Shown in pieces: positions 25,075-50,224 of a DNA stretch of 64,000 nucleotides. The first letter of the stretch is position 1. Every line of letters begins with the position of its first letter. The DNA is taken from positions 18,919,759-18,983,758 of the forward strand of contig OZ037767.1 in NCBI GenBank assembly GCA_964035545.1. Direction: 5' to 3'. Position numbers and translations under genes: made by a program. The DNA is from Bugula neritina (lineage: Eukaryota > Bryozoa > Gymnolaemata > Cheilostomatida > Bugulidae). The notes beneath the pieces were generated by a model that saw nothing but the letters and a program-made list of their open reading frames with translations, ran no database searches and was not told the origin of the DNA.

Positions 25075-27426
25075 GTAAGGCCATATGCTATTAAATAATT
25101 TATGTGGTTCCATTTGGCAAACTTATTTTTAATTTCGATCATCCATTTATTTACATGACCATTTGAAAAATGTCTAACTTTTTATTCTGCTATCAGTCAC
25201 AACCAAGACATTTTTACTTATATGTGTTAGGAAAGATATTGGTAAGGATAAGTGAAAAAAAAAGATGTTATTTTACTTGAAAATATTGCCTCAAAGATAT
25301 ACAGTATTAATATAATTTTAGCGAAGGCACAAATTATGTATACTATTGAGTTGGATTACAATTAATTCCAATTCAATGCTGTGAGCACCAGTACCTAAGG
25401 CTAAAAAGCAGCGGAAATTATTGAATCATTCTATAAGCAGCTCCGAGTTGGGTGTGACTGAGTGCAATACTTTGAGATTTTTGAGTTTAAAGTTGTGGGC
25501 TTTAAGTCCCAACTTAAACCTCCTACTTCAAACTTGATTATTTCAAACTACTGCACAAAGTCGGAACATTCGAAATTGTTAAGCATGCTTGTAATCACCC
25601 TTGCCCGGTGTTAATATGATGTGTATTGTACTATTCAATGAATTTGGTGAATAGCCCCGAATTAGCTGAATTCACAATGAATAGTGTGCCGGTATTCATG
25701 ACACTTCGGCCTTGCGTAATGCCACATCCTGTAACTATAGCTGAGTTTTTGCTAGACATCCGAATTTTATCTCACAGTTCATCACCGATAGCCTTGGACT
25801 GAGGCTAAAAGCTGTACACGACTGAACACTATGTATTTAGTAGCTAGCTGAAAGAATGTCAATAAAGCTTGGAAGTTTACTCTATAATAATTAATAACAC
25901 TTGTAACTGAGTTATATAATCTGATTTAATAAAATTACTCCAGTTAAAACTAGTTAAGGTTAAATCCTGAGAGTAAGAAATTTGGCTTGATACAGGTTCT
26001 TCTGCACAAATTCAATTTGAAATTTTAATATAATTGAATTTTGAGCTGCATATAGCAGGCCATTGAAGGTGCTGGTGGATAGAGCATTATCTATAGTAGT
26101 AGAGTTAAGAAAACACTGATGTCCTGTTTATACAATAAAAAGCTGTTTATGCAAGATGAAACCTGTTTAAAAAATAGCAATGACTCATTTTGGAAACACA
26201 ACTTCAACACGGGTATAAATAGTGTGATTCTATTATAGTTTCAGATGAGTAGTCACCACTTTGACACTTTTATAAGTGTACTCCCTCAAGTCATCTACAT
26301 TAATTCTAATCCTGTGAACGTCACAAGTCTTAAAATTAATTTTAGATCCGATATTAAGGTTTGACATGTATGTTGTCCTTTTTTGACACTCCAAATAACT
26401 TTAATAATATATAATATATCCTTAAGATACATAACTTGAAGCAATGAGTATATACAATAGTAGATATTATGATACACATAATTTAATGCAGGAAGTGTTT
26501 CTGGTTTCAGACCATGATTTGTGACAGCAACCCGCCTACAACATGCAAGAGGAAGTTGAGAAAGCAATAATGGCCTTGACATAGTGTTGCTCCCACCAAG
26601 ACTATATTTGCTGCAGCCTTTACAGACAAGTCATTAGAAGGCGCTAGCTTGATAGTAATTATGAATTTATTTTTCTATTTCGTATTATGTAGCACAGAAA
26701 CATTTAGATGTTTCTGTGAATGATTAATTGAATTGAACAAAAAGTGATGTATCAGTAAAAATGTTATTTCTGTTCCTTATGCGTAGGCCTACTGCAGTTG
26801 CTTTCACATTTTTTTTAAATCCTAAAGCCTGCTTGTATTTATATACTATTTCGTTACAATAAATCCACCTAAATATTATGTCTGAAAAGCTCGTAGTATT
26901 ATGTATATCTGAAAAAAGTATAAAAAATGCATTCAATACAAGAAATAAAACATTGATGAGCTGATATATAGGTGATTGTATTTGGAAGAGAAGTAATATA
27001 GGTATGCGGGAGTATAACAAGGAGAAATATTTCCATCAGAATGACATGCATGATTGTTGGCACCAAACACCAAATAACACAATAGCAAAATAAGGTAACA
27101 AAATATACAAGGACTGTCAGAGGAATATTAGCAGACAATGGAATTCATCTCATATACATCTTCACTGTGTAAACATAAACCCTCTCAGTAACCGAATTAT
27201 AATGTGAGCAATAAAACAATAATATTAATAAAAAGATAAAACTCTACATGATTGTATCCAGTATGCGGTAAAGCACCCATACTTTGATTGTGCACCAGTA
27301 ATCACAACCCTTTAAAATGAATGTTCAAAATAAATCAATAAAGAGATAAAATCATAAATCATAATTCCACAAAATATAAATAATTCATTCTGCCTTGTAA
27401 ATAATTCGATTAGAAGTTGTGTTTTC
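25075..27426. other. Region between the FABP-like gene and ALDH4A1 (convergent)
   Basis: Should contain the last FABP-like exon and both 3' untranslated regions, but I see no convincing exon. An AATAAA occurs on the plus strand near 27330. Confidence 0.4.
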
Positions 27427-39085
<11,659 letters not shown>

Positions 39086-42000
39086 GCTCAATATCTCTCT
39101 CTGCAACAGTAAAATAAAAATTGCAGCATGGGCATGCGCGGTTAAGTTTTCAGAGCAGAAACAAGCTGCTGAGTTGTTTTGCTTTTCATAACAAATAATA
39201 AATATGCCTAAGGAAAAACATAAATGCTACCAAACCCGTAGCTAATAGAGCAAATACTTTGTTTCAATTGTGAGCTGTTAAACAATAAATATGTGTTATT
39301 CCAGTGGTATATCTGTATTGTACAGTAGGCAAGTAGCTGTGGTGTGGAACCTAATGACTACAGGCTAGATGAAAGAGATTCAAAGTGAGGGCTACTTTTA
39401 CTATTACTTTCATTAGACTCTCATTAGAAATATAGGACAGATCAGCAATATCTCACACTTGTGAGTAAAAGTTTTAGTATACTGAACTGGGGAACAAAGA
39501 GCAAACACAAGTGTTGATTTAAATTAATAAATGAATGTCTTTACAGTTTAAGTTGAGTGAATCGGCTTGCAAGTAACACTACTCTTAGTGCTATAACTGC
39601 CGCAACTACTAGGACTATTATTACTATAACACAAAAAAAAATTAAATCTAGTTTAATAGTCACTCTGACTCCAAGTTTAGTTTGAAAGATATCATTATGA
39701 TTATCATCAATATTGTAATTATCTTTATCAACAAGTACTAAAAATTATAAAGATATATTATTATTATAATATAAGTATATCAATAATCACGATAATCAGT
39801 ATCATAATAAATGCAATTATGATATATGCATAATGATATTGATAAGTCTAAACTCAAAGTCGGCTAGAACTAGGTGAGTAACTGGCTAAAAGTAAATCTA
39901 AGACTAAGTTAAAGTACAACTACAATGACTCCGATGAGTGAATGACAAAGTACGAGTATTTCTATCAGTATTTGACAGTCTCAGTCTGTAATATATGAGT
40001 AGCACATTAACACATTATGATAGTTACTATCACAATGATGATGAAAATTAATATAATTATCACAAAGACAATCAGCATGAGTATCATTATCACTCAATCA
40101 GTATCACTACCAGTACCATAACGATAACCAGTCAATCATAATGACAATGTGAATGATTCACACAATATTCATTATTAAATTTAAAATTTATATTAATATT
40201 ACGATTAATACTATCCCTAGGCTTATATGCCTTATAGAATAACTCTAAGAAGGTAAGGTTATCATAATCATATTGATTATCAAAATTTAAATATTATATT
40301 TATTATGATTAAATTTAATGATTATCAATATGAATATCATTACTGATTACATTTATATGCTAAAGTTAATGATAAGTGTAACAGTAAGACTAAGTGGCTG
40401 AACCAAAACTAATCGTTCAGTAAAACCATTTGTAAAAAGGTGCTTCAAGGTTTACCAGCTTATAGTTTGTTAACACAAGGAGTCCTGAACCAGTGCTTTC
40501 TGGAATTGAGCAATTCTGATGTATTCATGCAGTACAAACGTATTGTTATGAAAACACTAGTAGGTCTAGAAATACCCCCTTTTCGGTGAGTGTAGTGTAA
40601 CATTTATAAAAAAAGAGCTCAATGCCGGACATGTAACCGTGACTTTCATGATTGGATATAAAATGATCTCACACCTTAGCAATCTACCAATTAACGATTG
40701 GAAAAGTTTTTGTTTGGAAAGGTCGTTTCACTGTTACCCACTCCGAAAGAACACCCACTTCATAACTAGCAAGCAATAAAGTTCTACGAGTCCGTTTTCT
40801 AGCTTTAGTTTTTAGAATACATCCTTTTCCATAAATAATAATTATAATATATTATACAATATGAATACAATTTATAAATATAAAATTCAATTTGTAATTG
40901 CTATGTATTTTTATAATCACGCTCAATGGTTTCGATTTATAATTACTTCTATAGATTTGACTCAATACTATCAATAAATTTAAAGCTTGTAATAAATGTG
41001 TTAGTTTAATATTTTTTGCTACTCATATTGATATAGTCATAATGATAATTTGCTCAATATAAATATTTTTAATTTATAATATTAAATTTGATATTAATAA
41101 TAATTATAATATTGAAATTAGCGATTTCATTTTCATTTCTGGTTTTACTAGTACTTTCAACTTTTCAGTTAAAGTTTCAACATGATGATTATCATATGAT
41201 TATTATTAGGATTGTCAACGGGATTTTTATTAATATTATTATTATGGTCAACTAAACTAAAAGTAAAACTTATAGTTATATGGCAAAGTTTAATCTAATT
41301 AAATTTTCACTAACTGATTAGGATTATTTTTATGTTTTAACAGTTTGAGTTACACTTTGACTTACTGAACTATATTTACAATTACTGTTTAATTTTACTG
41401 ATATTTATACTGATAGTGATTGACTATTAGTATTATTACTACTAGTAGTACGAGTAATAGTGCTACTGCTCTAGTATTACTTTTAGTAAATGTAATACTA
41501 ATTATTGCCTAATACTAATAGTAATAATTATAATAACATTAACTGTAATAAAAAATAATAAATACTACGTCTACTGCTCTGATAGTAATATTAATTGTAG
41601 TACTACTTTTATTTTTAGTAATATCAACTATTGCCTAATATGAACTGCAATAATAATTAGTAAGTGCAATATTAAATTGCTACTATTGCTACTAGTATTA
41701 GTAATATTAATTATTTCTTGCTTAAAACTCAATACAAATATAATATTATATTTATTATTTGTAAATTTATTAAATGTTTTCGTTAGTATTACTATAAGTA
41801 TATTATAATTTTAAGCAGCCGCAGTAACTGTTGCTCAGTTTGAGTCTCACTTTAAGTATAATTTAATTTGATTATTTCCTCAATTTGCAGTGTAGATTTT
41901 CTGCCTCGGGCAGGCTACATTGCTTTACCAGGAGTTTGTCTTCATATTCAACTGCTTGAAATGCTTCCACCGAGCAATAAACCTCTAATTATCGAGTTCA

Positions 42001-43323
42001 CTGGCACATTAGGATTTGGCAATTATATTAATATGTATTACTTGAACTGAGGCAGTAATGGAATAGGTAAATAATAAATTCCAATTAACCACAATAACTA
42101 ACAAGGTAATAACTAATGGTATAACAATTTTACTTGCATAGCACACACTTCTATATTCATAGTGATTATTTAATGACAACACTATAATTATTTTAATAGT
42201 CCCAATAAAATAATACAATATAATTAAACGCTACTATATACTATATAGGTGTATTGCTACTGTCCACTGATGTTATAAACTTTCTCTGTTTACTATTTTT
42301 TCTACTCAACTAATTCCTCTCTCAATCAACCTAAAGGTTTTCTGGTGTTGTCGTTATACAGTTGTTTCAACTACATTTTTAACCCTCAACTTTGCTTCTT
42401 GAAATTTTACATTATTTTAGGATAAACCTCTTGGTAGTAACTTTCTATATATATGATCTCATCTTCTATAAAAATATTGCAAATTTTGGATGGCTATTAT
42501 ATACTAATATTGACTTAATACACTTAGTAACATTTCTTGTAGGATTCAAACCACCAGGCCAGTGTGATCTATTATCAGAGTGGCGTCTTTAGGGCGTTGT
42601 CCGCCTATTTTGCTACTTGTAGTAGAAGGTGTGGCTCATATTACTTTGTGTTTACAGTGAATAGTTTCGTGACAAATTCATCTATTTTTTATAAGTTTTT
42701 GCACTTTTGCTACATGTTTCCACAAAATATTTACGGCGAAAACTATAAATACAATATTTAATTAAGCAAATTATATCTAATTATCAACAGAAACTTGATT
42801 TAATTGCAGTTTAAATCTGTGCGTATTTTTAATTCACACATCTTATTGGCACTCAACATGGTTGTAATTTATGAGCTTAACTCTTAGTTTTTTATACGTT
42901 TTGATTTTATTCACAAATTTAAAAACACTATTTTCTTTTACATTAACAAAAAAAAATTTAACTTAAAGCATTCAATGAATTATTTAATGATTGTTTGTAT
43001 GCCTAAAAACGGATGAATTTAGTAAATAAATTTTTTTTAAAAAATAAGAAATAATAAATAACAAAAGCCGCAAAATTTTCCCTTTATAACTTATATAAAC
43101 TCGCGACACAAAAGTGACATAATGATGTCCCCATGGTGAAGGTCAAAAGCGCCATTGACAATACTTTGAACTTTAACCCTTTGCACCGGATTAGCACCAC
43201 ATATGGCTGGCCAAGCATCAATAACACTGTTGGTTTAGTATTTCACGAAAGACTAAGATTTTATTCATACTTAGAATTTATAGCCTAATGCATTTTGAAT
43301 TTACACTCATCAATTTTGAAGTG
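39086..43323. other. Intergenic region between ALDH4A1 and ATG12 (divergent)
   Basis: Contains the presumed promoters of both genes. From about 39550 to 41870 it is extremely AT-rich with chained ACTAATA/TATTAGT and ATCATTATGATTATC words, like the interior of the 5.2-kb element but without detectable TTAA-flanked ends. No gene recognised. Confidence 0.5.
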
Positions 43324-46300
43324 ATGGCTTCTCAAGAAAATTTGGAGAGTGCCGAAATAGTGATGAATAAAAATGAGGCTCCCGGCAATGATAAAGGTGG
43401 TGAAGAGACAAGTTCACCTCCAGCTCAAGAACCACAATCTCCCGCGAGTGACAATCAGCATATTTCTGGCAACCAAGAGAAACAAATAATTCAACTGAAC
43501 ACATCACCTTCTGATAAAATCCGACTCATATTAAAACCCGCAGGTATTGTACGAAGACTTGACATCTATTTCTATTTGTAGACACAGTCTTATCTCTTTG
43601 AATCAATTTCAAATTTACTTTTTTGCTTGAAATAGCAAGAACAAGAATCTGTGTGCATCTAGGCACATGTCTGTGCATGTGTAAAACATACTGTACTCAA
43701 GCTATATTATATCACTACAAGTAATTGATTAGATTTGTGACATCTAAAAACATTTTAGTATGACTTAAAATTTAATATATTTAAAGGCCGTAAGCACCCA
43801 GGTTATTTATTATATTTGAGCAAAAGTTTGCATGCTTTTCAACTGTTTTATCAACATTTTATCTAATTTCTTATACGAAAACACTACAAAAATGCAAGTA
43901 AAAGTGGTCATATTAGGTGTCTTAGACTTGCCCAGACTTGCCCGCGAGCTTGCCCTCCGTGTCCTATTCTGACGTGGGGATGGCAAAATAGCCCTATTGT
44001 AGCGTGAGTTTATATCGCGTAAAGTTATTAAGAAGCGGGTTTGTCACAGATTCTCGTTATTCGTAGCTCAAATCATGTGAATGTTACTCTTCGGGCGGCT
44101 ACTAATAACTAACGTTAGCTACGCAACATCAAGAAAGGTAACTAATTTGACTGTTTTCAAATGGACTATTCCATTTCGCTAGTTTGTAACTTGCTGTAAA
44201 TCACAAAATAATTATATTTCCTATTTTAATTTCAATTATCATGTCGACCACACTACCAGAAAATTACTCTTAAATATGCAGTAAATGATGATTTTCAACC
44301 GTTTTGTGATGAACTATAGGTTAGTAGTTGTCTACGTAAAACCAAGTTTTAAAATTTGTAATTGAATCAGTGAATCACAGTATCACTATCACTATCAGTA
44401 TGAGTATCACTAGTCTATGTCTATGACTCTCACTCTAAGTCTATGACTATCGCCTATTAGTATTGGTGAACTATTATTAATAATATTCAATGGTTATATT
44501 TATTAATACCATTATTAGTCATAATGATAATCATATGACAGTATCAGTATGTTAATGTTACGGAGCAGGATCAGTTTCGAAACTAATACTTGTAATATTA
44601 GTTATAACTATAAGTATAAGTTATACCGATAGCTATATTAACATAAATATTTATATTCATAGTAATACTAACAGCAAATCTAATATTACTATGTTAATAG
44701 TTATACTTGTAAGTTATAATATAAAGCAAACGACACAAGTATTAATTTGAACTGTTGGTCCTAAAATAAAAAGTAAAATAAATGTAAATAATAAAATATA
44801 AATTATAATAATTTAATTATACTAATACTAATACTATTAGTATTAGTATAATTAAATTATTATAATTTATATTTTATTATTTACATTTATTTTACTTTTT
44901 ATTTTAGGACCAACAGTTCAAATTAATACTTGTGTCGTTTGCTTTATATTATAACTTACAAGTATAACTATTAACATTAGTAATAGCAATACTTATACAG
45001 TAATATAATTATAATAAATTTATAAAACTTAAACAACTTTAGATTTAAGGAACAACTTTAAATACAAACATAAAGATAATATTAAATAATTATAATCATA
45101 GTGATCATAACAATAAATATAATTATGATTCCAATAATTATCAATATATTATATAATATTTAAATTATTTTAATTTATAATTATAATCATAATTTTTTTA
45201 GTTATAGTGAATAAATTCAATTTGACATAATAACTATAATATTATAAAGCAGTCAGTCTATCTCTAATGCTGATTGATATTCAAATTATTATGACTGTAT
45301 CATCATTCACTAATTCTAAGAGTAAGTGACTACAATTATTAGTATCAATGTTGTGTTAGAGTACTATACCCATTGGAATTTTGATATATCCATTATATTT
45401 ACAACTCTGCCTGTTACAGCTATAAATAAATTGAACCAAAATACCAACAGTGCCTAATCATCGCCTTATTTATAAAATAATCACAATCATAATGCTCAAG
45501 TTAATAGATTGGAAATTATTGAAAATTATGTTGATGCCAATATAAATATGACATTGTATGCATCCAAGTAGTGATGTTGTAATATATCTTGGAAGATAAT
45601 TACATTATAATAAGAGTTAAATTCCTCTACGTAACTTTTTTTGCAATTATTCCTTAGAATAACTATAACTTATACTCCTAACATTTAGCAGCGCATTAGT
45701 TTTAGATAGAGCTACTAATTGTATTTATTGCATGTGAAGGTTAGTTATTCTCCATCAGCTGCATGAATGTGACTGGTAAATTTTGTAACCTTTGGCAGTA
45801 ATAACTTTGTAGCATAAATTAGACACATTTTTATAAAAATACATAATTTTAATGCTGTAGCTGCTAGTAATTCTAATGGGTGTAATAATATTACAGCATT
45901 AATTTTTATTTTGTTCATGCTTCATGAAGCATTTTCTAAATTCTTTTTTGAATAAATTTCTACAATACATATAATGTGCTGAATAGATTACATATGTTGG
46001 GGTTCTTCCTATACTGCAGCTCAGCCTACACTCCCGCCACAAATGTTCCTAAACTACTAGCTTCATCAGGATACAGATTGATGGAGCTGTATTGATAAAA
46101 ACTTCTCTTTTTAGCAGTAGAGGCATCATGAAAAAACGGTAAGTATTTTACTCAATAAGAATGCGGTTTTTTACTTCTACAAATTTGATAGCCTACACTA
46201 TTCTATTTAAATGGAGACTGGTCTGACATAATGTGTCTGCAATTTACTAGTTATAATATAGTAAATACTATGCGGGCCTATAGATCAAATGGCTCAAAAA

Positions 46301-49300
46301 AAAATTAAATAAAATATTACACAACGCTGTATTTATTAGCAATGTGATACTTAGCAACTAATTTCACATTATTATTGTTTGCAAAGTTTTATATATCTAC
46401 ATATGTTTGTTCAATTCAGTGTTCTGAAGAAGAAGGTTCCAACAGCAGGGAAAAGCCTTGAACAAGATATTATGTTCTACATCTCCAACTCATTTTAACT
46501 TTGCTGGTCAGTTCATTGTGTATCTTGAGCATAGTTTTGTATTTTCAAGTAGTCCATCAGATACCTTTGTAGATAGTAAAGATTAAAATGTTTGTGCAAT
46601 GATGTCCATAATGTTGAACTGATTTATTGAAACTAAAACTGTTCTTAATTATAACAAAACTTGACAATCTTTACATAAAGAATAATGTCCTATAATCTAT
46701 CTTCATTGTAAACAAAATTAGAAAGTTCCACATCAGCAAATTGTTTATCATCATCTGTAGGTGGAAGAAGCTTGCACTCAGTTATAAAGGCAAGCTGACG
46801 GTGGTTTTCTTTGCCTTCTATGAAGATTTGGAAAGAGCCAGAAAATTAATACTCTATAACTGCAAAACCATGTTGTAGTGTCTTGTGTTATTGATTGAAT
46901 CATCTAAAAGAAAAATTGTTGTATCATTATAATTTTACTGTTAATGAATTAGCAAATCTACTTATCTTGGTAAATATATTCAAGAACAAATACTATAGTG
47001 TAACTCAGTTTTGGTTATGTGTATGCTCCTTAAGCGAATTTACAGCAGATATCAAACTATATATTAGAGACTGATATAGGAATTAAATTTAAGCTAACCA
47101 TGATGATGTAAATAGCTGTTGAATGTGACTTCGAGAACTCTGCTGGCCATGTCAGTTCAAATACACCAGGGTGATATGTTACGAATGTTATGTCATTATT
47201 GAAATTCAGCTTTTTCAAGTGCCTCTTCACAACTCTGGCAGCATTCTGACTGCTCCTTAGCTTTCTGCGCCTGAAATTTCTTCTACTTGCACCATTCTTC
47301 TATTGGTGGAATGTTAGCCTATAACAAACAGGTGTACCAAAGCTAAAAAATATCTAATTCACTGCACTAGGATGTTATTCAACTCATTTAAATTTAATAT
47401 ATAGCAGTAAAACAATCACATACTTGTATTTATTTTATCAGCTTTACTTTACAAAGCTGAACCATATGATTCAGTAACTTGTCACCATAATAAACATTGT
47501 ACAACATACAAGTTGAAAACCTGATGTGATTGCTTTTTTAATAGAATATACATCACAAACATGTTACTTTGATAAGCGTGTTCATAATAAAAGTATTAAA
47601 CCAGTTTGAAAAAATTATTTTGTTATGTAATGGATCACAAAACTACATAATTTTAGACCTGTAGCTTGATGTTCTTCAAGCAACGGGCTGCTATGACTAA
47701 TTAATTTTCTATCATTGCATTTGATTGTTCTACTCATAGTGTATTGGCGAGTTAAAATTATTGGTAATTTAATGTATATTTTAGCTACCTCTGTACAATC
47801 AATGTTATAGTAATATCAATATACAATCTAGCGTACTATAAAAGTAGAAGTAGAACTTCTAAAACTATCATCTGCATCATTATCAGAACTATGAGTAATA
47901 CTAGTAGTTGTACTAATAGTAATACTAATTATTAATACTAATAGACAATAGTAATAGTATCACTATGAGTATGAGACTTGGGCTGGCAGTGATTATCACT
48001 ATCAGTATCAGCATCGTCATAGTCAAAAGTTACAATAATTAGAAGCCATATTCATATTGATATTCTCATTGAGTTATGCATAGTCATATTCATAGTAATA
48101 GACATAGTCAATCACTGATTGAGTTAATGTCATAGTGATACTCATACTCATTATAATTAATTTATACGATACTCATACTCATAGTCATAGAGTATCATAG
48201 TCATAGTGACACTTCACCGTGAATTTAATAATAATTTTAATTTAATATTACTATTAGCAACAATGATAATATTATTATCATTGTTGCTAATAGTAATATT
48301 ATGTCTTACTCTTAGTCTAACAGCAGCTTTATGAAAAAGTTAAACTTAACTGATAACAAAACAAATTTAAAAAATAATACTGTAACAATCAATATAATGT
48401 ATATCAATATGCTAGCAACCTAATTTTCAGCTCACTTCATTAGCTTTCCGTGCAGTATTGTGATGAAATATATTTATTAATGGTGACCTTGACATCTTCG
48501 TCCAAACGCCTTTCACATCAAGCCCCGAACCAATTTGTAAAAATTTTGGATTTTTTACTTTTGATTATTTTTTACGAAAAGAGCTTCAAAATAAATTTAA
48601 AAAAAAGTGAGCTGTTGTCCACATGAAAAGAATTATATGAGCCAATTTTCTAAATTCAAAAAATTACCAGAGGGTCACAATATTTTTTTTTAAAAATCTG
48701 TATTTTCACGGCAAGCTCTATACGTTAATATAGAAAAATAGAAGACAACTCTTCTTTCAGATTTTTCATGTGCCACGGTCACGTCAATATCAGTGCTATT
48801 AACACATATATTTTAATTCATTTTTTCTGGTATATTGAGTTGAGATTTTTTTTAAATATTTTGTGAAGGCAACTAAAAAAGTATGAACTTTTAATTAACA
48901 GTAATTGATTTTATCGAAATAACCTGGATGCCTACGATGTTTAAGCGGCATAAGGGCATGTGCACTCCAACAATAATCAGATTCGTCTAATGGCATGGCA
49001 ATAGTAGTAGTTCTAGAATGTTATTTTGATATTGGGTGCCAACTCCCTTTGCTTATCTTCAACATAATTATTCAAATCCATGTCAAATATTTAGTAATCT
49101 GGTATGATTGTAGGTTCCACACCAGCGCTCACCAAACCCAAGTGGAATGTTACTAGAGACAAGACAATAGGATCTATAGCAACTTTTGTGAAGAAACCAT
49201 TAAAAATGGACGCTGCCCAAACCCTGTTTATATATGTGAAACAGACCTTTGCTCCTTCAGCTGATGTGTGTGTTGGCCAATTATATGACTGCTTTGGTAG

Positions 49301-49349
49301 TGACGGCCAACTAGTCCTTCATTATTGTGCTACTGAGGCGTGGGGCTGA
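43324..49349 (+). CDS. ATG12: Ubiquitin-like autophagy protein ATG12, complete, 2 exons, 151 aa
   Basis: Exon 1, 43324-43543, and exon 2, 49114-49349, join at a Gly codon (G|GT). Exon 1 encodes a long acidic, Pro/Ser-rich N-terminal tail and the first ubiquitin-fold strand (KIRLILKPAG). Exon 2 encodes the rest of the fold: KPKWNVTRDKTIGSIATFVK, LFIYVKQTFAPSADVCVGQL, and the diagnostic end YDCFGSDGQLVLHYCATEAWG. The final Gly is the residue activated by ATG7, passed to ATG10 and joined to ATG5; the ATG12-ATG5 conjugate then drives lipidation of ATG8/LC3 during autophagosome formation. An in-frame ATG at 43288 would add 12 residues; 43324 (MASQENLESAE) is preferred because it resembles a normal start. 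The 5570-base intron is almost entirely a copy of the 5.2-kb transposable element. Confidence 0.95.
44691..44977. repeat. 287-bp palindrome, 143-bp arms with a single central base
   Basis: The arms read as exact reverse complements by eye from ATGTTAATAGTTATAC on the left to its complement on the right, with centre at 44834. Copy 1 of the element has only the left arm, followed by unique sequence, so the right arm is a new inverted duplication. Confidence 0.93.
46690..47300 (-). pseudogene. Relic exons of an unrecognised protein, copy 2
   Basis: Counterpart of 17076-17685. Both open segments are kept (QNAARVVKRHLKKLNFNND..., and ...DDDKQFADVELSNFVYNEDR then TAG), with several replacement differences from copy 1 and no frameshift seen in these segments. 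Confidence 0.4.
48244..48301. repeat. Second, small perfect palindrome in copy 2
   Basis: Arms of about 28 bases (AATATTACTATTAGCAACAA and its complement) around an AT centre. Copy 1 has just one arm (ATTATCATTGTTGCTAATA). Confidence 0.9.
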
Positions 49350-49525
49350 ATGTATTGCTGACACCTGATTAAATCTTTCAATTTTAACTTATTTTTAGAC
49401 TAAAAATTTATATTCATATGGAGTCAATGAAGACAGTATTATATTTTATATAATATACAAATATTATATTACATAAGTATGTAAGAATGTATATGGTCTC
49501 TACTATAATTACAGATTAAAATTAC

Positions 49526-49531
49526 AATAAA
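49526..49531 (+). promoter_or_regulatory. Candidate poly(A) signal of ATG12
   Basis: AATAAA 177 bases after the ATG12 stop; the only good candidate before the AATAAAA at about 49710. Confidence 0.4.
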
Positions 49532-50224
49532 TGCAGTTGATTATGTTGCGTTACAATATCACTTGTTGAGAAGATTGTATAAAATTGAACTACAATTTAT
49601 TAGTAATATTAAACACATAATGCTAAAAAGTCTGTAATGCTGATATAAATATGTCACTAACTTTCCAGTACAAAGTTTACATCACAAATTATTTCAATAT
49701 TAATTATTTGAATAAAAAAATAACATACAATTTAAAAAAAAATACTCTACAGTTGAAACTAGAAATAATATATTAAACAAATTTCCGATACGTAACAAGA
49801 TGCTTAAGTTATGCATTTGATAATTTTCGAAGAGCTGCAAATAATAATGTATCATAAATTTTAAATCTACAATTTTAGGCAGCTGTCACATTAGCAGTGT
49901 CTAGTGTCACATTGCTAACAAATGGTGCATAAGAACAATCTCTGGTCTAACTTTGAGTATTATGAGAGTTTTGAACGAAGAAAATTACATTTGTTATGAA
50001 AATAAAGCTTAACAAATATTATAATGAACTACAACTCCATACAATAATATACACTGTAATATGCATTGCCTCTACACTTAAATTTACACGTACATACAAG
50101 TTGATCTAAATTTTTCACCGGTAAAATATTCACAGAGGTAGATAGTTTTTAGATTGTCAAAATGCATGTTTACTGACTAGTGAACACATTAGAGGGGGAG
50201 GGGGCGTGCAGTGAGCCCCTTATG
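49532..50224. other. Intergenic space between convergent ATG12 and Artemis genes
   Basis: AT-rich 3' flanks of both genes. A G-rich stretch (GAGGGGGAGGGGGCG) lies at 50192-50206 just past the Artemis stop. Nothing else recognised. Confidence 0.5.

Larger units (their letters stand above)
43781..48944. mobile_element. 5.2-kb TTAA-bounded inverted-repeat element, copy 2, in the ATG12 intron
   Basis: Begins TTAA-AGGCCGTAAGC-ACCCAGGTTATTT and ends CCTGGATGCCTACGATGT-TTAA; homologous to 14336-19588 throughout with a few per cent differences. Compared with copy 1 it has gained two perfect inverted duplications (44691-44977 and 48244-48301) and lost about 330 bases after GTAATATCAAT near 47820. It lies in the same orientation as copy 1. 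Confidence 0.88.

Noticed and set aside
26235-26350. Candidate last exon for the FABP-like gene (after TTTCAG at about 26244)
   Set aside because: The translated sequence (MSSHHFDTFISVLP...) lacks the Arg-x-Tyr ending of the family and is too long.
39550-41870. Third copy of the 5.2-kb element
   Set aside because: Composition and words are similar, but no matching terminal repeats or collinear stretches were found.
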